NCBI GenBank assembly: GCA_963668115.1
Contig: OY764147.1
Location: 558,001-622,000, forward strand
Source of the DNA: Plut-88900 sp963668115
GTDB taxonomy: Bacteria; Chloroflexota; Dehalococcoidia; Plut-88900
Length of the DNA stretch: 64,000 bases
Direction of reading: 5' to 3'
Shown: positions 49,204 through 58,396 of the stretch, piece by piece
How the letters are laid out: each line of letters starts with the position of its first letter
Numbering within the stretch: the first letter of the stretch is position 1
Made by a program: the position numbers and the translations under genes
The notes under the pieces: generated by a model
What the model was told of the DNA's origin: nothing
Databases searched by the model: none
The model's input: the letters and a program-made list of their open reading frames with translations, nothing else

Positions 49204-50595
49204 ATGGACAACGTGATTTACTCGTCTGCCAGGACGCTGGCCGGACTCGTCAAGAAGGGTGAGGTGTCGGCCTCCGAGCTTGTCGACAGTTGCTTGGCCC
49301 GCATTGAAGAGGTGAACGGCAAGCTCAACGCCGTCGTCCAGTTCTGTGCCGACCGTGCAAGAGGCGAGGCCCGGTCCGCAGACGAAGCCCGCGCCCGAGG
49401 CGACTCCCTCGGCCCCCTCCACGGCGTCCCCATGACCATCAAGGACTCCTTGGATACCGAAGGCGTTATCAGTACCGGCGGTACCCTGGGCAGGGCCAAC
49501 TTCGTGCCCGATGAGGACGCTACAGTCGTCAAGCGACTCCGGGAAGCGGGTGCCATCCTCCTCGGCAAGACCAACACTCCCGAGCTGACCCTACATGGCG
49601 AGACCGACAACCTCGTCTACGGCCGTACCAACAACCCCTACGACCTGGACAAGAGTCCAAACGGGAGTTCTGGCGGCGCGGCTGCCATAGTCTCCTCGGG
49701 AGGCGTGCCCTTCGACCTGGGCAGCGACACCGGAGGCAGTATCCGGGCCCCGGCCCACGTCTGCGGAATAGCCGGCATCAAGCCCACATCGGGTCGAGTC
49801 TCCAGGACAGGCCACATCGTTCCTTGGGGCATGGGCGCCCTGGACTCGTTGACGACGATTGGTCCAATGACCCGGTACGTTGAAGACTTGGATTTAGTCT
49901 TGCGGGTCATCGCCGGCCCCGACGGCCGGGACCCGGGCCTCGTACCCATGTCCCTCCTCGACCCCGCCGACGTTCAACTCAAGGGCCTTAGGGCGGCCTT
50001 CCACTCCAACAACGGCAACATCGAACCGACCGCGGAGACGACGGCCATGGTCCACGCCGTGGCCTCCGCACTGGAAGAAGCGGGTGTACAGGTCGAAGAG
50101 TCGGTGCCCGAGGCACTTAAGCAGGCCACCCCGCTCTACGAGAGCATAGAATATGCCGACGGCGGCGCCTGGATTCAGAGGATGCTGGATGCCGCGGGCA
50201 CAACGCAGGTTAGCGAGGAGATCGGACGTAGGCAGGGCACCGTCGAGCCCGTGTCAAGCGCCCGACTCATGGAACTCCTGGAGCAGCTTGACGACTACCG
50301 CTCCGATATGCTGGCCTACATTCAGGACTACGACATCATCGTCTGCCCCGCCGCTGCCTTCCCCGCCCTGCCCCACGGCACTTGGAAACTGGGTGGAGTC
50401 TACCGAGAGTACAGCCACACCTCGGCGTACAACCTCACCGGCTGGCCGGGCGGTGTAGTCCGCGCCGGCGCCTCCCCCGAGGGTCTGCCCATCGACATCC
50501 AGATCGTCGCCCGACCCTGGCGCGAAGATGTAATCCTCGCCGTCCTGGCTTACGTGGAACAGAGATTCGGCGGCTGGGTCATGCCCCAGTTTTAG
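49204..50595 (+). CDS. Amidase signature family protein
   Basis: 463 residues. The Ser-cisSer-Lys triad is complete: Lys in VPMTIKDSLD, cis-Ser and the nucleophile Ser in DKSPNGSSGGAAAIVSSGG and GSDTGGSIRAPA. Length and layout match amidases and GatA relatives; no gatB or gatC is nearby, so a catabolic amidase is more likely than tRNA amidotransferase. It is divergent from CoA-transferase B with a 57-base gap and heads a three-gene hydrolase operon. Confidence 0.9.
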   Translation: MDNVIYSSARTLAGLVKKGEVSASELVDSCLARIEEVNGKLNAVVQFCADRARGEARSADEARARGDSLGPLHGVPMTIKDSLDTEGVISTGGTLGRANFVPDEDATVVKRLREAGAILLGKTNTPELTLHGETDNLVYGRTNNPYDLDKSPNGSSGGAAAIVSSGGVPFDLGSDTGGSIRAPAHVCGIAGIKPTSGRVSRTGHIVPWGMGALDSLTTIGPMTRYVEDLDLVLRVIAGPDGRDPGLVPMSLLDPADVQLKGLRAAFHSNNGNIEPTAETTAMVHAVASALEEAGVQVEESVPEALKQATPLYESIEYADGGAWIQRMLDAAGTTQVSEEIGRRQGTVEPVSSARLMELLEQLDDYRSDMLAYIQDYDIIVCPAAAFPALPHGTWKLGGVYREYSHTSAYNLTGWPGGVVRAGASPEGLPIDIQIVARPWREDVILAVLAYVEQRFGGWVMPQF

Positions 50596-50618
50596 CTAAC
50601 GGAATAGGAGAACTTAGC

Positions 50619-51782
50619 TTGGAATACGGAGAACAGTTCGGCCAGACCTTTCCCAGAGAGGAATTCGAAGCCCGACTGGCCAAGGTACGGGCTGGAATGG
50701 CGGACAAAGGCCTCGACGCCCTCCTCCAGTTCTCCCCATCCAACCTCTTCTACCTCACCGGCTACAACACGGCAGGCTTCAACAACTGGCAATGCCTTGT
50801 CGTCCCCATGTACGGCAACCCCGTCCTCGTCCTGCGCCTCCTTGAGCGGCCCATCGCCCTCGCCACCTCCTGGACCGACTCCATCGAGACCTACCAGGAC
50901 CACGAAGAGCCCGAGGCCGCCGTAGCCCGCACCCTCAGCGACCTCGGCCTCTCCAACTCAAACCTCGGGGTGGAGCAGACCAGCCCCTTCCTGACGGTCG
51001 GCTCCTACAACAAGCTCAACGGACTGGTCGGAGGTAGATTGGTGGATGGCACGGGAATCGTGGAGTCGGTCCGGCTGATCAAGTCCGACCTGGAACTCGA
51101 CTACTTTCGCAGGGCCGCCCGCAGCACCGAGGCTGGTATGCAGGCCGCTGTCGACGCCATCGCCGAAGGCAAAACGGAGAACGACGTTGCCGCAGCCTCC
51201 TACGAAGCCATGACCGCCACCGGTGGTGAGTTCTTCTGCAACAGCCCCATCGTCACCACCGGGTACAAGTCGGGGCTCGCGCACACTACCTACCACCGCA
51301 GGACCCTGGAGTGCGGCGATCCCGTGGCCATAGAGATCGGCGCCACCTTCAACCGCTACACCTCCCCCCTCTTCCGCACTGCCGCCGTCGGGGAGGCCAG
51401 CCCCGACCTCCGCCGCATGTACGAGGCTTGCACCGAGGCCCTTGAAGCCGCCATCGAAGCCATCAAGCCCGGCGCCCGTTCCCGCGACGTCCAGGAGGCC
51501 TGCCAGAAGGTCATCGACGCCCGCGGCTACGAGCCTCACTTCAGGAAGCGTGTGGGCTACGGCCTCGGCGTCGGGTACCCGCCCACCTGGGGCGAGGGAC
51601 ACATCATCGACCTCAAGCACCACGACGAACGGGTGCTCCAACCCAACATGGTTTTCCATGTCGTACCCGCTCTCAGGGAGAATGGCGAGTACGGTGTCGG
51701 GATGAGCGAGACCGTCGCCGTGACCGACTCCGGCCACGAGGTCATCACCAGTTTTTCGAGGGAATTATTCGTCAAAGGATAG
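50619..51782 (+). CDS. Creatinase-like M24 (pita-bread fold) hydrolase without metal ligands
   Basis: 387 residues. The N-terminal domain runs to about residue 140 (ALLQFSPSNLFYLTGYNTAG); the pita-bread domain follows with the His of LAHTTYHRRTL, GDPVAIEIGATFNRYTSPLF and VGYGLGVGYPPTWGEGH. Metalloaminopeptidases have Asp twice in the VDxG...SD segment; here the positions are Glu and Pro, so the metal site is missing, as in creatinase and ectoine-hydrolase-type enzymes. The TTG start has AGGAG about eight bases upstream; a longer frame overlaps the amidase. Likely cleaves a C-N bond in a small molecule. Confidence 0.82.
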   Translation: MEYGEQFGQTFPREEFEARLAKVRAGMADKGLDALLQFSPSNLFYLTGYNTAGFNNWQCLVVPMYGNPVLVLRLLERPIALATSWTDSIETYQDHEEPEAAVARTLSDLGLSNSNLGVEQTSPFLTVGSYNKLNGLVGGRLVDGTGIVESVRLIKSDLELDYFRRAARSTEAGMQAAVDAIAEGKTENDVAAASYEAMTATGGEFFCNSPIVTTGYKSGLAHTTYHRRTLECGDPVAIEIGATFNRYTSPLFRTAAVGEASPDLRRMYEACTEALEAAIEAIKPGARSRDVQEACQKVIDARGYEPHFRKRVGYGLGVGYPPTWGEGHIIDLKHHDERVLQPNMVFHVVPALRENGEYGVGMSETVAVTDSGHEVITSFSRELFVKG

Positions 51783-51824
51783 ACAACTAGACGTTACATA
51801 ACGGGAAAGGCAGGCGCACAGAGT

Positions 51825-52985
51825 ATGGCATACGACATCATATCGGCAGACACACACCTCGACATAACATGGCTTCCTGGCGACATGTTTGTCGAAGGAG
51901 CGCCCGCGGCCATGAAGGACCGCATGCCCCGCATCAAGGACACCGACAACGGGTCCCGCTGGATGGTCGGCGACATTGATGTCGCTGGCGTCGGGGGTGG
52001 GGGGCTGACGGGAAACTTCAGCAAATACGTCAGGGGCCAGTCCAAGCTCCTCGACAAAATGGACGACGTAGGTTTCTTCTCCGGCATCGACGATGGCATC
52101 TACCACCCCTCCGACGTTGACCTCCGCATCAAGGACCAGGACATAGACGGTATAGACGCCGAGGTGATGTACGGCATCCTCGCCATCGGCGGTGGCGCTT
52201 TCTCCATCCCCGGCTTCGAAGACCCGAAGGTCCTGGCCATGGTCTACGATGTCTACAACGCTTGGGTTGGCGATTTCGTCAAGGCCAACCCGCAGCGGCT
52301 CGCCGCGTTGGGTTGTCTCAGCGTCCACGACCCCCAGGACGCCGCCCGACAACTCCGCCTCGCCGCCGACTCCGGCCTGCGCGGTGCCGAGATCAACGTG
52401 AAGAAGATGACCAAGCCCATGTACCATAGCGCTTGGGACCCGCTATGGGAGACCTCCCAGGAGTTGGGCATGCCCGTATCTTTCCACACTTTGGGTCTCG
52501 AATTGCGCGCTCCCGACCCCGAGGATGAGGCCGCATTCGGCCCGATTTACCACGGCATGACCACAGTGACCTTCCAGCTCTCGGGCGCTGAGATAGTGTC
52601 GGGTGTGGTGCTATCCGGTGCATGTGAGAGGTACCCGGGATTCAAGTTCGTCCTCGGGGAGTGCGGCATCGGCTGGATCCCCTACGTCATCGAACGCCTC
52701 GATATGGAATACGACGACAAATTCTTCAGGCTGGGCCTCAACCTCAAGCCCAGTGAGTACTGGCGCAGGCAGGGCTACTCAACCTTCCAGTACGAGTACG
52801 TCTCCATGGACCAGGTCAACAGAATCGGCGTGGACAGCATCATGTGGGGCTCCGACTACCCCCACCCCGACGGCGTCTTCCCCGAGTCCCGCAAGGTCAT
52901 CCAGGAGACCCTCGGCCACCTGGAGCCCGACGTCTACCGCAAGATAGTCTGCGAAAACGCCGCCAACCTCTACGGCTTCAACTAG
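51825..52985 (+). CDS. Amidohydrolase-2 family metal-dependent hydrolase
   Basis: 386 residues. It starts with IISADTHLDITWLPG, has GLRGAEINVKKM, MPVSFHTLGLEL with the barrel His, FVLGECGIGWIPYVIERLDM and IMWGSDYPHPDGVFPES with the catalytic Asp and the His ligand, the same ending found in the gene at 26539-27621. Third gene of the amidase/creatinase-like operon. Product chemistry unknown; hydrolase or decarboxylase. Confidence 0.87.
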   Translation: MAYDIISADTHLDITWLPGDMFVEGAPAAMKDRMPRIKDTDNGSRWMVGDIDVAGVGGGGLTGNFSKYVRGQSKLLDKMDDVGFFSGIDDGIYHPSDVDLRIKDQDIDGIDAEVMYGILAIGGGAFSIPGFEDPKVLAMVYDVYNAWVGDFVKANPQRLAALGCLSVHDPQDAARQLRLAADSGLRGAEINVKKMTKPMYHSAWDPLWETSQELGMPVSFHTLGLELRAPDPEDEAAFGPIYHGMTTVTFQLSGAEIVSGVVLSGACERYPGFKFVLGECGIGWIPYVIERLDMEYDDKFFRLGLNLKPSEYWRRQGYSTFQYEYVSMDQVNRIGVDSIMWGSDYPHPDGVFPESRKVIQETLGHLEPDVYRKIVCENAANLYGFN

Positions 52986-53008
52986 GCAAGCCTGCAACCG
53001 GATAAAGA

Positions 53009-53036
53009 AAGGCCCCGACGCTTGCGTCGGGGCCTT
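53009..53036 (+). terminator. Rho-independent terminator hairpin
   Basis: AAGGCCCCGACG-CTTG-CGTCGGGGCCTT, a perfect 12-base-pair stem 23 bases after the amidohydrolase stop. The T-tract after it is weak (CTGCGTTTG). It ends the 49-53 kb plus-strand operon and may also serve the minus-strand gene ending at 53104. Confidence 0.8.
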
Positions 53037-53103
53037 CTGCGTTTGCCTCTAAGGATGTCAGGTCAGGGGCTGCCTGAGCCCCGTTGCGATGCGTGCTCCA
53101 ATC

Positions 53104-54792
53104 TCAGGTCTTGCGGTTGTGCTGATGTAGGCCGATGTACCCGACTATCACCTTGCCGGCCCGCTTATCCCAGTTGAAGGCTATGCGGATGGTGTTGCTT
53201 GGATTTCTGTCTATTCCCGCGCCCATGTGTTCCTTCAGGGGCGTCTTGTGGCCGTTTATCTGCGTATAGTACGAGTCCGGGTACATCCCTATGGTGTTGT
53301 CCGACTGGAAGGGGGTGTAGTGGAACCGGGAGACCTCGCGCAGGGAGTCGTCCAGGTTCGGGACGCTGTTGATGCCCGCCCGCGAATCATAGTAGGTGGT
53401 GGCCAGCCATTCCAGGGCGCTCCACACGTCCGCAGGATAATCGTAGGGGTGGCCGGTGTCCGAGGCCGAGTTGAATTTGAATAGCAGCCTGTCCGCGAAC
53501 CGCTTCTCTGCAACTTCCAGAACGTGGGCTACGTCGGCGAACTCTGCGGGAATAGGGTCGGGCTCCGAGTCGTCCTTGCTTCTCCGTTCCGCCTCATAGC
53601 TGCTGCGCCATAGCGTGACTTCCCTTTGAAGGCGCCGCACCTCGTCATCCAGTTCCCGGTTTTCGTCCTCCAACTCCCGGTTTTCCCTTTCCAGTTGCGC
53701 TGTCCGCTCTTCCATTGCGCTTTGCTCTTCGGCGTCGACCTCCGCCACCTCTTTGTCGGAGGAGTCTTTCCTTTCCTCGCCCGGCTCTTCCCCGATGACC
53801 TCTTCTATCATCGCGTCCATCTTCTCGATGAAGGCCTGGAGGGTCAGGGAGCTAAGCGACTCGTCAGGGACCCTCGCTTCCCGGAGCATCTCATTTATCC
53901 GCTTGACGCGGGACTCTACCGCCTTCTCCAGACCCTCCCTCTGCTCCCGCAGCCTGCGCTCCTCGGCGAGATTGGCGCCGGGGTCTCTGGCCTGCTCGTA
54001 TTCCTCCAACGCCTGCTTCAGAGACCTGGCCTGCTGCGAGAGGTCGTCCCGGGATTCGACCCAGCCGGGCCTGGGCCCCGACCACTCAGAGGTGTCGGCC
54101 TGGAAGAAGCTCAAGGTCTCCGAGTGGGCGTCCCGGACGTTGGTGAGCATGGTCGACGCCTCGACGAATTCCGAACGCTCCCGTTCCTTCTCGGAGATCA
54201 TCTCGTCCAGGTCTTTCACCATGGCAGGCACCATCTCTTCCCACTCCTCCGACTCCGGCGAGAGCCTTTCCATCCACATGAGGAACTGCATCATTCCCAG
54301 GCCGGTCGCGCCGTGATACTTGTGCTTCCTCTCATCGGCCTCGTCGCGGGACAGAGGGGTCTCCATAGCGCAGAAGTGGAGCATGACCAGAATGTCTTCC
54401 CTGTCGTATCGACCGTTCTTTCCGGCAAGAGCCTCTGCCTGCTCATTGCAATATCTGTCCAGGGCCTCCCGGTCGCAATCGGGCATAGGGGGCGTCGCCT
54501 GCATGTGGTCGGCCGTCAGCTTGACCAGTTCGGGGTTGGCTTCCATCCAGACGGGCATGATCACTTGGGAGAAGAAGTCGGCAAATTGCCGGGCCAGCTT
54601 CTGAGCCTCGCTCTTCAGAAGGCCCTTGGGCGCCGGCCTGCTGGGCCTGAACCCGTCTATGGGTCCCACGGCATCCTTGATGGAGTCCCGGGCCTCTTTC
54701 GAAAGGCTGTCCCAGCCCCCGAACACCGACTCCACGATCCTCTTCCTCAAATCGGGAGTGGTAAAGTCCTCGAATTCAGCAAGGGTTGTCAT
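53104..54792 (-). CDS. Coiled-coil protein with unrecognised C-terminal domain
   Basis: 562 residues. The N-terminal 130 residues are helical (FEDFTTPDLRKRIVESVFGG); a long Glu/Arg-rich region (about 210-435) is predicted coiled coil by heptad pattern, ending in ERENRELEDENRELDDEV. The last 110 residues form a separate beta-rich domain (DVWSALEWLATTYYDSR, NTIRIAFNWDKRAGKVIVGY, IGLHQHNRKT), of a kind seen fused to helical regions in uncharacterised bacterial proteins. I use ATG 54792; the open frame upstream is the shadow of the Rieske gene. Function unknown; possible stress or defence sensor, speculative. Confidence 0.7.
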   Translation of the reverse strand: MTTLAEFEDFTTPDLRKRIVESVFGGWDSLSKEARDSIKDAVGPIDGFRPSRPAPKGLLKSEAQKLARQFADFFSQVIMPVWMEANPELVKLTADHMQATPPMPDCDREALDRYCNEQAEALAGKNGRYDREDILVMLHFCAMETPLSRDEADERKHKYHGATGLGMMQFLMWMERLSPESEEWEEMVPAMVKDLDEMISEKERERSEFVEASTMLTNVRDAHSETLSFFQADTSEWSGPRPGWVESRDDLSQQARSLKQALEEYEQARDPGANLAEERRLREQREGLEKAVESRVKRINEMLREARVPDESLSSLTLQAFIEKMDAMIEEVIGEEPGEERKDSSDKEVAEVDAEEQSAMEERTAQLERENRELEDENRELDDEVRRLQREVTLWRSSYEAERRSKDDSEPDPIPAEFADVAHVLEVAEKRFADRLLFKFNSASDTGHPYDYPADVWSALEWLATTYYDSRAGINSVPNLDDSLREVSRFHYTPFQSDNTIGMYPDSYYTQINGHKTPLKEHMGAGIDRNPSNTIRIAFNWDKRAGKVIVGYIGLHQHNRKT

Positions 54793-54833
54793 GGCGTATG
54801 CTGGGTGCCTACCTTTCAGGTCGGAGAGTGCGG

Positions 54834-56126
54834 TCAGCTCGAAGCTCCGTTCTGACGCCCCACGAACTCCCGCTCCGGTGGCTGCTTCTCGCACCCCACC
54901 GCCCCGCCCAGCCGACGGAAGTCCCGAGACCTTCTCGCCAGGTGGTTCCGGAACCGTATCACCCCAATATCCAGCCCCGACAGCTTCTGAGGCAGGTCCA
55001 GGTTCAGCCGCTCCTTCTTGAACACCACCAGGTCTTCTTTCTCGTTGATGGCGATAACCGCCGCCGGTTTTCGCCAGAAGTAGTACCACACGTCCTGCCA
55101 GAACCGGCCCAGGAACGTCTTTGGCGTCTTGCACAGCGTGAACGTCCACATCCGGGTGTTGTGCTCGTCCAGCGGTACTCCCCAGCGCAGGTGCACAAAG
55201 CTCCCGACACACACCCTCACCTTGCTCGGCAGCTCGTAGTTGTGGTTGTACGTCGCCCACGCGTCTTCGCCCTTGGCCGCAGGCATAGACCCCGACACCG
55301 GCGCCTCCGGCGATTTCAACTTCCGCCACCACGTCCTCTTCGGCCATTTCCCCAGGCCCGGATACTCCGCCTGCCCGAACACAACATTCTTCTGATGCAG
55401 GGTGATGAAGTTGTCTCCCTCCTCCACGATCTTAACGCCGCCCGTGTAGACGGGCTTGGGCCTCCAGAACGGGAGCCGCCAGTCGATTAGTCGCCAGAAA
55501 TTCAGATTCCGGTGCAGGTAGAACTCGTGGTAGTCGATGCCCTGGTTGACGGGCTCCGTCCAGTTGACCTCCCAGTCCTTCACCCGGGTGTACCGCCGGT
55601 CGTTTATCGTGGCGTCCTTGAACTCCCAGGGGAAGTCCTCCTCCAGGGGCACGGGCTCCGTCTGGCCCATCCAGATGAATACGATGCCCTTCCACTCGGC
55701 GGTGGGGTACTTGCGGGATCGCATCTTCCCGATCAACGGCGACTTGGTGTTCTCGATAAGCCCCGCCACACACTTGCCCGTCTCGTCGAAAGTGTAGCCG
55801 TGATAGGGGCAGGTGACCGTGCCCTCGAACTCGCAGAACCCCCGAGACAGCCGAGCCCCGCGGTGGGGACACCACTCGTTCAGCGCCACCACGTTCCCGT
55901 CCTTTCCCCGGAACAGCACCAGCTCGTCCCCGAGCATCTTCAGGTTGACCGGCTTCCGACCCACCTTCTTCGACCAGATTCCCGGGTACCAGTACTCCCG
56001 GAACCCGACCCTCGGCACGTAATCAAAGGGCCCGACCTGCGCCGCCCCGAAGGACTCGTCCCCTTGGTCGAGGCGCACCTCCGCGATGCCTACGGTCTCT
56101 TCTGTTCTCGGTGCGGTGCTTACCAT
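54834..56126 (-). CDS. Rieske 2Fe-2S oxygenase, alpha subunit
   Basis: 430 residues. CPHRGARLSRGFCEFEGTVT and CPYHGYTF give CxH and CxxH for the cluster (about residues 84-105). The catalytic domain has the segment PVNQGIDYHEFYLHRNLNF with His ligands for mononuclear iron. A C-terminal hydrophobic aromatic segment (WQDVWYYFWRKPAAVIAINE) may touch the membrane, as in KshA-like oxygenases. ATG 56126 follows GGGAAGC; the in-frame upstream ATG is not used. Partner of the LigB dioxygenase 16 bases upstream. Confidence 0.89.
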   Translation of the reverse strand: MVSTAPRTEETVGIAEVRLDQGDESFGAAQVGPFDYVPRVGFREYWYPGIWSKKVGRKPVNLKMLGDELVLFRGKDGNVVALNEWCPHRGARLSRGFCEFEGTVTCPYHGYTFDETGKCVAGLIENTKSPLIGKMRSRKYPTAEWKGIVFIWMGQTEPVPLEEDFPWEFKDATINDRRYTRVKDWEVNWTEPVNQGIDYHEFYLHRNLNFWRLIDWRLPFWRPKPVYTGGVKIVEEGDNFITLHQKNVVFGQAEYPGLGKWPKRTWWRKLKSPEAPVSGSMPAAKGEDAWATYNHNYELPSKVRVCVGSFVHLRWGVPLDEHNTRMWTFTLCKTPKTFLGRFWQDVWYYFWRKPAAVIAINEKEDLVVFKKERLNLDLPQKLSGLDIGVIRFRNHLARRSRDFRRLGGAVGCEKQPPEREFVGRQNGASS

Positions 56127-56142
56127 GCTTCCCTGCTTTCCT

Positions 56143-57237
56143 TTAGCCTGCCGCGGCGGCAACCGGGGCCCTGGCCACCATCATGCACTTGGATGAGTTG
56201 AAGATATGCGTCTGGATGAAGTCCACGATCTCGGCCTTGTAGCCGGTCTCCGTCAGGGCCCCGGCCAGGCACACCCAGTTCAAAAGCTCCTGTTGCCCGG
56301 ACTCCTCGATCTGGTCCAGCGAAAGATCGGCCCACAGGTGCTGCCTCCCGTCCCGCAATTCCTCGAAACGGGCGTAGTCGGCATCGTTGTCGGGCCAGAG
56401 AAGGTGGTTCTTGGGCGTGAGAAATGCGTGAGACCAGCTCGACGAGCCGATCAGCACGGCCCTATACGGGCTGTCCATCAACGCCCTCGCCGTCGCCGCC
56501 CCGACATCGAAGCACAACTTGGGAGACGGCGCCGGTGGGTCGGGCTCCGATCCCTCCTCGGCGTTCAGATAGCTCCCACCCCGGTTCCTCACCACGCTCG
56601 ACCCATAGCAGTTGACGTGGAACGGCACGACGGGATAGTCGAAACCCTTCCTGTCGTAGTCAAGGAACAGCAGCGTGTTCATGAAGGCGTGGGGCAGGCC
56701 GTTGAAATGCAGGTTCCTGTAGGAATAGGGCATCGGGTAGCCGTACTCCAGCAGCTTGGTTGTCAGGAACTTGGCGGCATCCGGGTGCCCACGATGCACG
56801 AACGTCTTGTCGATGTCCTCGTCCCAAACGTTGAATACCTGGGTGCCGTCGGGCTTGAACCACTTCCGGTGAAATGGCTGGGTCTCGAACTTGTCGCTGA
56901 TGTAGATTGAGAAGGGAGGGACGAGGTCCTCGCGGAAGTTCTCGTACTGGTCGTCGCCCCAGATCAGGACGAAGTCGGGGTTGAAATCGTCGATCTCCTT
57001 GCGCAGCGCCAGGAACGCTGACACCAGCCTCTCCCGGTGCTCCGCCGCCGACGCCCGAGCATTCGCCCCATTCGGCCCGTACTCCTCCTGCATCGCCTCC
57101 GGCCAGTTCGCCTCGACCTTCATGTCCGCGGGCGTGCGGTCGCTCTCCACGTGCTTCCGAAGCTGCGAGTACATCCCCTCGTCCGGATAGATCAGGGGCG
57201 GGTAGTGTGTGGTGCCGACCAACAGAAGCTCAGCCAT
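56143..57237 (-). CDS. LigB-type (class III) extradiol ring-cleavage dioxygenase
   Basis: 364 residues. LLVGTTHYPPLIYP carries the first His; DFVLIWGDDQYENF and NLHFNGLPHAFMNTL with VVPFHVNCYGSSV follow, and GSSSWSHAFLTPKNHLLWPD holds the last conserved His. This order and length fit PcpA/LigB-like class III enzymes. GGAGG precedes ATG 57237. It is directly upstream of the Rieske oxygenase gene, so ring hydroxylation and ring opening are encoded together. The C-terminus resembles the small LigA-like segment (ALTETGYKAEIVDFIQT), seemingly fused. Confidence 0.87.
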   Translation of the reverse strand: MAELLLVGTTHYPPLIYPDEGMYSQLRKHVESDRTPADMKVEANWPEAMQEEYGPNGANARASAAEHRERLVSAFLALRKEIDDFNPDFVLIWGDDQYENFREDLVPPFSIYISDKFETQPFHRKWFKPDGTQVFNVWDEDIDKTFVHRGHPDAAKFLTTKLLEYGYPMPYSYRNLHFNGLPHAFMNTLLFLDYDRKGFDYPVVPFHVNCYGSSVVRNRGGSYLNAEEGSEPDPPAPSPKLCFDVGAATARALMDSPYRAVLIGSSSWSHAFLTPKNHLLWPDNDADYARFEELRDGRQHLWADLSLDQIEESGQQELLNWVCLAGALTETGYKAEIVDFIQTHIFNSSKCMMVARAPVAAAAG

Positions 57238-57327
57238 AAGACCTCCGAGAGACCAATGAGGGGTGACCCAAGTGATGGGTTGAGTTTGTAGTATAGGCCA
57301 CAGCCTTTGTCAACCGCCCTGTCATGT

Positions 57328-57351
57328 CCCCTCTCCCTCGAGGGGAGAGGG
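57328..57351. repeat. CCCTCTCCC palindromic repeat
   Basis: CCCTCTCCC-TCGAG-GGGAGAGGG, nine base pairs, followed by CTAGGGTGAGGG. This wording is a common dispersed repeat in bacterial genomes. It sits in the 178-base gap between the LigB and quinone reductase genes and may end the latter's transcript. Confidence 0.6.
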
Positions 57352-57415
57352 CTAGGGTGAGGGTAAAGCGTTGTCAAAGTACTGGTTAGGCGAAGCTCTT
57401 GGGCGTTGTAAAAGC

Positions 57416-58384
57416 CTACGGCCTCAACAGCAGCTTCCCCACCGTCCCCCGACTCGCCAACCTGATATGAGTCTCCGCCGCCTCCACCAGCAGCGTCACC
57501 GAGTCTATCGTCACCTTCAGCTCCCCCGACGCCACCCACCCGAGAACGTCATTCAATCGCCACTCCATCTCCTCCCGTGTCGCCGAGTAATCAATCCCCG
57601 AGGGTCGGGTGAGATAAAGAGACCCCAGCGAGTTCAGCACCCGTGGGTTGAACGGCGGCACCGGCCCGGCCGACTGCCCGCACAACACCATGTACCCCCG
57701 ACGCCTCAGGCACCGCAAGCTCTGGTCGAAGGTGGTCTTCCCGACGCTGTCATAGACCACGTGTACCCCTTCTCCATCCGTAATCCGCTTCACCTCCGCC
57801 TCGAAGTCCTGCTCGGTGTAGATAATCACCTCGTCGGCCCCCGCCGCCCGTGCAGCCTCCGCCTTCGCCTCCGTCGATGTCGTGCCTATCACCCTCGCCC
57901 CAATCCTCTTAGCCATCTGCACCATGAGTAGACCCAGACCCCCCGCCGCTGCGTGTACTAGGCACGTTTCCCCCGACTTCAACGCGTAGCAACTGTGCAC
58001 CAGGTAGTGGGCCGTCGTCCCTTGTCCCATCACCGCCGCCGCCCGCTCGAACGAGCAATCGTCAGGAAGCCTGACCACCCGACGCGTGGGTACGTTGCTC
58101 ATCTCCGCATATGCCCCCAGCGCCCCGTAGTACCCCACCCGGTCCCCGACCCCGAATCCCTTAACCTCTTGCCCCACAGCCGTAACAGTCCCTGCCCCCT
58201 CCGTCCCCGGCGTGTAGGGCAGATTCATCGGGTACTCGCCGCTGCGCTGGTACAGGTCACGGAAATTCACCCCGATCGCTTCCAGCTTGACCTGCACCTG
58301 GTCGGGGCCCGGGTCCGGTAGCTCAAAGTCTTGATAGACCATCACCTCGGGCCCGCCCTGCTCTTCGACTCGGATTGCTTTCAT
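57416..58384 (-). CDS. Zinc-independent NADPH:quinone oxidoreductase (MDR family)
   Basis: 322 residues. GVNFRDLYQRSGEYPMNLPY, TPGTEGAGTV, VGDRVGYYGALGAYAEM, the AAAVMGQGTTAHYLVHSCY segment and NADPH-site HAAAGGLGLLMVQMAKRIGA match quinone reductases (Qor type). No structural or catalytic zinc Cys is present. There is no ribosome site; TAAAAT ends six bases before the ATG, so it is probably leaderless. Reduces a quinone or enone, fitting aromatic breakdown nearby. Confidence 0.9.
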   Translation of the reverse strand: MKAIRVEEQGGPEVMVYQDFELPDPGPDQVQVKLEAIGVNFRDLYQRSGEYPMNLPYTPGTEGAGTVTAVGQEVKGFGVGDRVGYYGALGAYAEMSNVPTRRVVRLPDDCSFERAAAVMGQGTTAHYLVHSCYALKSGETCLVHAAAGGLGLLMVQMAKRIGARVIGTTSTEAKAEAARAAGADEVIIYTEQDFEAEVKRITDGEGVHVVYDSVGKTTFDQSLRCLRRRGYMVLCGQSAGPVPPFNPRVLNSLGSLYLTRPSGIDYSATREEMEWRLNDVLGWVASGELKVTIDSVTLLVEAAETHIRLASRGTVGKLLLRP

Positions 58385-58390
58385 GGCGGT

Positions 58391-58396
58391 ATTTTA
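58391..58396 (-). promoter_or_regulatory. -10 box of the leaderless quinone reductase gene
   Basis: TAAAAT on the minus strand, six bases before ATG 58384, no Shine-Dalgarno. Confidence 0.4.

Noticed and set aside
49204..50595. GatA subunit of the tRNA amidotransferase
   Set aside because: No gatB or gatC nearby, and its neighbours are catabolic hydrolases; a general amidase is more likely.
53626..54855. 409-codon open frame on the plus strand
   Set aside because: Antisense of the coiled-coil gene; Leu/His-rich reading typical of an inverted Glu/Arg-rich region.
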